The notes beneath the pieces were generated by a model that did not search any database, was not told the DNA's origin, and was given only the letters and a program-made list of their open reading frames with translations. The translations under genes and the position numbers were made by a program. Below are positions 61,101 to 64,000 of a stretch of DNA of 64,000 nt, piece after piece. The stretch covers positions 62,001 through 126,000 of the forward strand of contig CANMHB010000006.1 of assembly GCA_947497485.1 (NCBI GenBank), written 5' to 3'. The DNA is from Flavobacteriales bacterium (lineage in GTDB: Bacteria; Bacteroidota; Bacteroidia; Flavobacteriales_D; Crocinitomicaceae). The first letter of the stretch is position 1. Each line of letters opens with the position of its first letter.

Positions 61101-62888
61101 TTACCCAAAAATTACCTCGTCGGTAATTTCCCGAACCATTTTGAAAAGTTCGTCTTTAAAAGCTTGGGCTTCGTAAGTTCCGCGTTCTATTTGACGTAAT
61201 TTATACTCCCATTGGCCTGTCAACTCAGGACTCTTTAGTAGATCATTTTTAATTGTATCAATCAAATTCATTCCAGTTTCGGTAGCGAAAATATTCTTCT
61301 TTTTCTTTTCGATGTATTTTCGTTTGAAGAGCGTTTCGATAATACTCGCTCTTGTTGACGGTCGGCCGATTCCATTTTCTTTCATTACTTCGCGCATCTC
61401 TTCATTTTCCACCATTTTTCCGGCTGTTTCCATGGCTCGAAGTAACGTTGCTTCCGTGTAAGGTTTCGGTGGTGTCGTTTTACCTTTATGAATCAATGGC
61501 TCATGCGGACCGCTTTCACCTTCCTGAAATATCGGTAATATTTTTTCTTCATCCTCCTTGCCTTTGGCTTCACCTTTTGATTTTGGTTCCTCTTTAGCCT
61601 TTAAATCTTCATAGACAATACGCCAACCTTTTTCAATGATTTGTTTACCTGTTACCTTGAATACCAATTGATCAACCTTTCCAAGTACAGTTGTATTTGA
61701 AACTTTACATTCCGGATAGAAGACAGCAATAAACCTTCTGGTTATCAAATCATAAATGCGTTGTTCATCGGGAGAAATTCCACTCGGAGCAATTCCGGTT
61801 GGAATGATGGCATGGTGATCGGTTATTTTTTTATCATCAAAAACAGATTTCAATTTGGGAATTGGTTTCGAAAGCAAATCTTCCGTAAAACGTTTGTAAT
61901 CCCTTAATCCATGCATTATTCCCGGGATTCGCGGATGTAAATCTTCCGAAAGATAGGTTGTATCAACTCTCGGATAAGTGACCAATTTCTTTTCGTAAAG
62001 ACTTTGTGTCAGATTCAACGTTTCTTCGGCGCTGTATCCATATCGTTTATTACCATCCACCTGAAGTGATGTCAAATCATACAATCTTGGATTTCCTTCT
62101 TTTCCTTCTTTTTGCTCGAAAGAGGTGACTTCGAATGGTTTATGTTTTAAATAAGCTAAGCCCTTATCAGCTTTTTCCTGTGACTTTAAACGATCAATTT
62201 GACAAAGAAATTCAGTTTCGCGATAAATTGTTTTCAACTCCCAGTATTCTTCACTTTTAAAAGCATTGATTTCTTTTTGACGTTGAACAATCATAGCCAA
62301 TGTTGGAGTTTGAACCCGTCCGACTGAAAGCGTCATTTTCTCTTTACCATATTTGCGGGTATACAAACGTGTTCCATTGATTCCTAAAACCCAATCGCCA
62401 ACAGCTCTTGAATTTCCGGCAGCAAAAAGATTATCGAATTCTTTGGCATCTTTTAATTTACTAAACCCTTCTTTGATAGCCTCCTCGGTCAAGGAAGAAA
62501 TCCAAAGTCTTTTTACAGGAACCTTACATTTGGCCTTTAACAACACCCACCTCTGAATGAGTTCTCCCTCCTGCCCGGCGTCACCGCAATTTATTACTTC
62601 TTCGGCTTCAGAAATTAATCGCTCGATGATTTTGAATTGCTTTATTGCGCCTTCATCTCCTCGCAGTTTTATTCCAAATTGTTGTGGGATTATTGGTAAA
62701 TCTTCTAATTTCCAGTATTTCCAATTGGGATTGTAATCTTCGGGATCTTTCAATGAGCATAAATGTCCATATACCCAAGTAACGCAATATCCGTTCCCTT
62801 CAATGTATCCATCTCTTCGAGTTCTTGCACCCAAAATCTCTGCTAAATCTCTTGCTACACTTGGCTTTTCCGCTATACAAACTTTCAT
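61101..62888 (-). CDS. topB: DNA topoisomerase III (type IA)
   Basis: 595 residues. The TOPRIM domain starts the protein (V-C-I-A-E-K-P-S-V-A-R) with acidic metal residues in G-D-A-G-Q-E-G-E-L-I. The active-site Tyr lies in L-V-T-Y-P-R-V-D-T-T, and the family segment S-V-G-R-V-Q-T-P-T-L-A is present. It relaxes or decatenates DNA through single-strand passage. At 595 residues it ends soon after the core and lacks the zinc fingers or long tails of larger homologues; a Lys/Glu-rich insert occurs near residues 425-450. Confidence 0.94.
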   Translation of the reverse strand: MKVCIAEKPSVARDLAEILGARTRRDGYIEGNGYCVTWVYGHLCSLKDPEDYNPNWKYWKLEDLPIIPQQFGIKLRGDEGAIKQFKIIERLISEAEEVINCGDAGQEGELIQRWVLLKAKCKVPVKRLWISSLTEEAIKEGFSKLKDAKEFDNLFAAGNSRAVGDWVLGINGTRLYTRKYGKEKMTLSVGRVQTPTLAMIVQRQKEINAFKSEEYWELKTIYRETEFLCQIDRLKSQEKADKGLAYLKHKPFEVTSFEQKEGKEGNPRLYDLTSLQVDGNKRYGYSAEETLNLTQSLYEKKLVTYPRVDTTYLSEDLHPRIPGIMHGLRDYKRFTEDLLSKPIPKLKSVFDDKKITDHHAIIPTGIAPSGISPDEQRIYDLITRRFIAVFYPECKVSNTTVLGKVDQLVFKVTGKQIIEKGWRIVYEDLKAKEEPKSKGEAKGKEDEEKILPIFQEGESGPHEPLIHKGKTTPPKPYTEATLLRAMETAGKMVENEEMREVMKENGIGRPSTRASIIETLFKRKYIEKKKKNIFATETGMNLIDTIKNDLLKSPELTGQWEYKLRQIERGTYEAQAFKDELFKMVREITDEVIFG

Positions 62889-62997
62889 TATCGAATCACT
62901 GAATCAATTATCAAAAGTAGGAAACAACCACCTAAAGTTCAAGTGATTTAAAGCAGAGTTATCAACGAAAAAGGGCATTCTTTTTCCTTAAATTATT

Positions 62998-63579
62998 TTA
63001 GTGAAACGGATTAAAATCTACCACAAAATGAAGTCTCGAATTCGAGGCATTATTTACACTGCCATGACTATTACTATAATCAAATAAGACAGAATCGGAT
63101 TTTAAAGAAACGTTTCGTGACTCTGATCCGCAGGTTAGTTCGCAGGAACCATCAACCAAATCGTTTAACAACAAATGAAAAATCAAATGTTTTCGATTGT
63201 GCGTATGAGGAGCAAGTTCTGTTTTCGGATACATTTTAAAAAAAGCAGAATAAAATAAACCAGGAACATCCTTTAAGAGTGAGGTTGTCTTGGGAAATAA
63301 TTCATCAACGTCAAATAGCTTATTCGGATAATCTTTTTTGAAAATAGACAAAGTTGAATATTTTCCATTTCTAATATCGTAACCTAGTTGATCGAGATGA
63401 AAGCCGTTATCCTTCACCCAGTAATCAGTGTAATAATCCAAAGCTTCATCCATAGGATTCAGGATTCCTTTTATCATTGGATTTGTTTCCTCAGCTCTTG
63501 CCAACTCATTGATAATTACATCCACATTTCTCTGAATGTTCATTAAAAACGGGTAGTCTTCGACATTATAAAACGTCAT
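62998..63579 (-). CDS. Aspartyl/asparaginyl beta-hydroxylase-domain protein
   Basis: 193 residues. The C-terminal half has the 2-oxoglutarate/Fe(II) dioxygenase pattern of the Asp/Asn beta-hydroxylase family: P-H125-T-H-N-R-K-H with the first iron His, F-D-Y-S-N-S-H172-G-S-V-N-N-A-S with the second, and R182 for 2-oxoglutarate. The typical third Fe ligand (Asp) is absent, as is usual in this family. The N-terminal 90 residues are not recognised. The substrate may be a peptide or a small molecule. Start codon overlaps the upstream gene by 4 nt (ATGA). Confidence 0.85.
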   Translation of the reverse strand: MTFYNVEDYPFLMNIQRNVDVIINELARAEETNPMIKGILNPMDEALDYYTDYWVKDNGFHLDQLGYDIRNGKYSTLSIFKKDYPNKLFDVDELFPKTTSLLKDVPGLFYSAFFKMYPKTELAPHTHNRKHLIFHLLLNDLVDGSCELTCGSESRNVSLKSDSVLFDYSNSHGSVNNASNSRLHFVVDFNPFH

Positions 63580-63947
63580 TTTACTAAAAGTTTAAGTGTA
63601 TCAATATTGAAATTTTCTTTCTCTTCAAATGGCAATTCTAGGTTTTTGTTATCGGTATTAAAGAAATAAACCGCCTTTGTTAAGTCATTTTTATAGAAGC
63701 CATCTGAAATTGGTATCAACCCATATTTATTACGAACCATTTCAACGACATCCTTTTCAACACCCTCAAAATAGTTTGGTCGGCACATATTTTCATTTGA
63801 ATAATCAAATCGCCAAATATTAACTTTTTGAATATCTTTTGCTTCCGTATATTCAAGTAAAGCCGCCTTCTTCGCAAAGGGTTTCTGAAATAAATCTGCA
63901 ATGTAATCCTTGCTTGGCTGATCTTCAAAGTAGAAATATTTTTTCAT
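63576..63947 (-). CDS. Hypothetical 123-residue protein
   Basis: 123 residues, cytosolic, with an aromatic-rich start (K-K-Y-F-Y-F-E-D-Q) and a segment W-R-F-D-Y-S-N-E-N-M-C-R-P-N-Y. No family is recognised. It sits between the hydroxylase (4-nt overlap) and an upstream gene whose stop overlaps its ATG by one base, so all three are translationally linked. A shared pathway is likely but undefined. Confidence 0.68.
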   Translation of the reverse strand: MKKYFYFEDQPSKDYIADLFQKPFAKKAALLEYTEAKDIQKVNIWRFDYSNENMCRPNYFEGVEKDVVEMVRNKYGLIPISDGFYKNDLTKAVYFFNTDNKNLELPFEEKENFNIDTLKLLVK

Positions 63948-64000
63948 TAACTTTTCTGCTCCAGTATATTCGAAATTAATTCCTGGTCTCGTGCCGCCTT
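63947..64000 (-). CDS. 3' end of an unidentified gene cut by the window edge
   Basis: 17 codons and a TAA stop are visible, reading K-A-A-R-D-Q-E-L-I-S-N-I-L-E-Q-K-S. The stop shares its last base with the first base of the next ATG (TAATG), which supports a real gene in the same operon. The family cannot be told. Confidence 0.5.
   Translation of the reverse strand, partial: KAARDQELISNILEQKS

Noticed and set aside
62967-62986. Hairpin GAAAAAG/CTTTTTC as a terminator between topB and the hydroxylase gene
   Set aside because: Stem is nearly all A-T with weak stability, so it is not listed as a terminator.

Overview
The window is about 36% GC, densely coded DNA from a member of the Bacteroidota. 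I infer Flavobacteriales, possibly a Fluviicola-like Crocinitomicaceae. The evidence is a large secreted protein with a gliding-motility-type C-terminal domain beside a PorP/SprF-OmpA protein, a subtilase with a type IX secretion (T9SS) type-A sorting tail, many short lipoproteins with Leu/Ser-Cys lipoboxes, a fused alpha-beta 2-oxoacid dehydrogenase E1, and promoters of the TTG-N17..23-TAnnTTTG type. Almost everything is chromosomal housekeeping or envelope biology. I see no phage, no IS element, no CRISPR array and no rRNA.

Layout. 1-6.9 kb: a PIG-L-type deacetylase lipoprotein cut by the left edge, lpdA, an Smr-domain protein with an FtsX/LolC-type permease, a NamZ-like (DUF1343) lipoprotein, and a membrane-anchored protein of uncertain function. 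7-12.5 kb: ferrochelatase, S-adenosylhomocysteinase, ComB-like phosphatase, a zinc phospholipase C/S1-P1-fold protein and an MFS carrier. 12.5-18.4 kb: an LTA-synthase-like sulfatase-fold membrane enzyme coupled to an alpha-beta E1, three small unknown proteins and a CYTH protein. 18.5-24.7 kb: a membrane-bound UDP-sugar 4,6-dehydratase, a thioesterase, a YwqK/MORN protein, a barrel protein and aconitase. 24.8-29.8 kb: RlpA-like protein, CoA-transferase, GNAT, TrmH, bTHX, then serC-serA.

29.8-32 kb holds the only clearly accessory piece: a CAU-anticodon tRNA, then a two-gene AbiEi/AbiEii-type toxin-antitoxin module lying between two near-identical 53-bp copies of the tRNA's downstream terminator sequence. 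A perfect 10-bp inverted repeat containing the likely -7 box sits directly upstream of the antitoxin gene.

32-37.6 kb: yjdM, trhO, lgt, a DUF3298-type lipoprotein, pdhA and pdhC. 37.7-42.9 kb: the 1273-residue secreted protein and its PorP/SprF-OmpA partner. 43-50.3 kb: a small protein with an exact 25-residue Trp-Leu repeat, an SpmA-SpmB-type fusion, pirin, nitroreductase, subtilase, GNAT and a THUMP methyltransferase. 50.3-57.7 kb: a patatin-barrel protein, a two-domain VOC protein, a lipoprotein, FtsK, a secreted protein and tRNA-Ala(GGC). 57.8-64 kb: arginase joined to argS, a lipoprotein, topoisomerase III, and a tightly overlapping leftward cluster with an Asp/Asn beta-hydroxylase that runs off the right edge.

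Working together: lpdA, pdhA/pdhC and the fused E1 supply parts of 2-oxoacid dehydrogenase complexes (no separate E1-beta gene is present here), while aconitase, serC/serA and ahcY are central metabolism. Lgt modifies the many lipoproteins, and the T9SS pieces export the large adhesin-like protein and the subtilase. Gene starts were re-examined: several in-frame TTG triplets that look like starts lie inside TAnnTTTG promoter boxes and were moved downstream, while a few TTG/GTG starts appear genuine.
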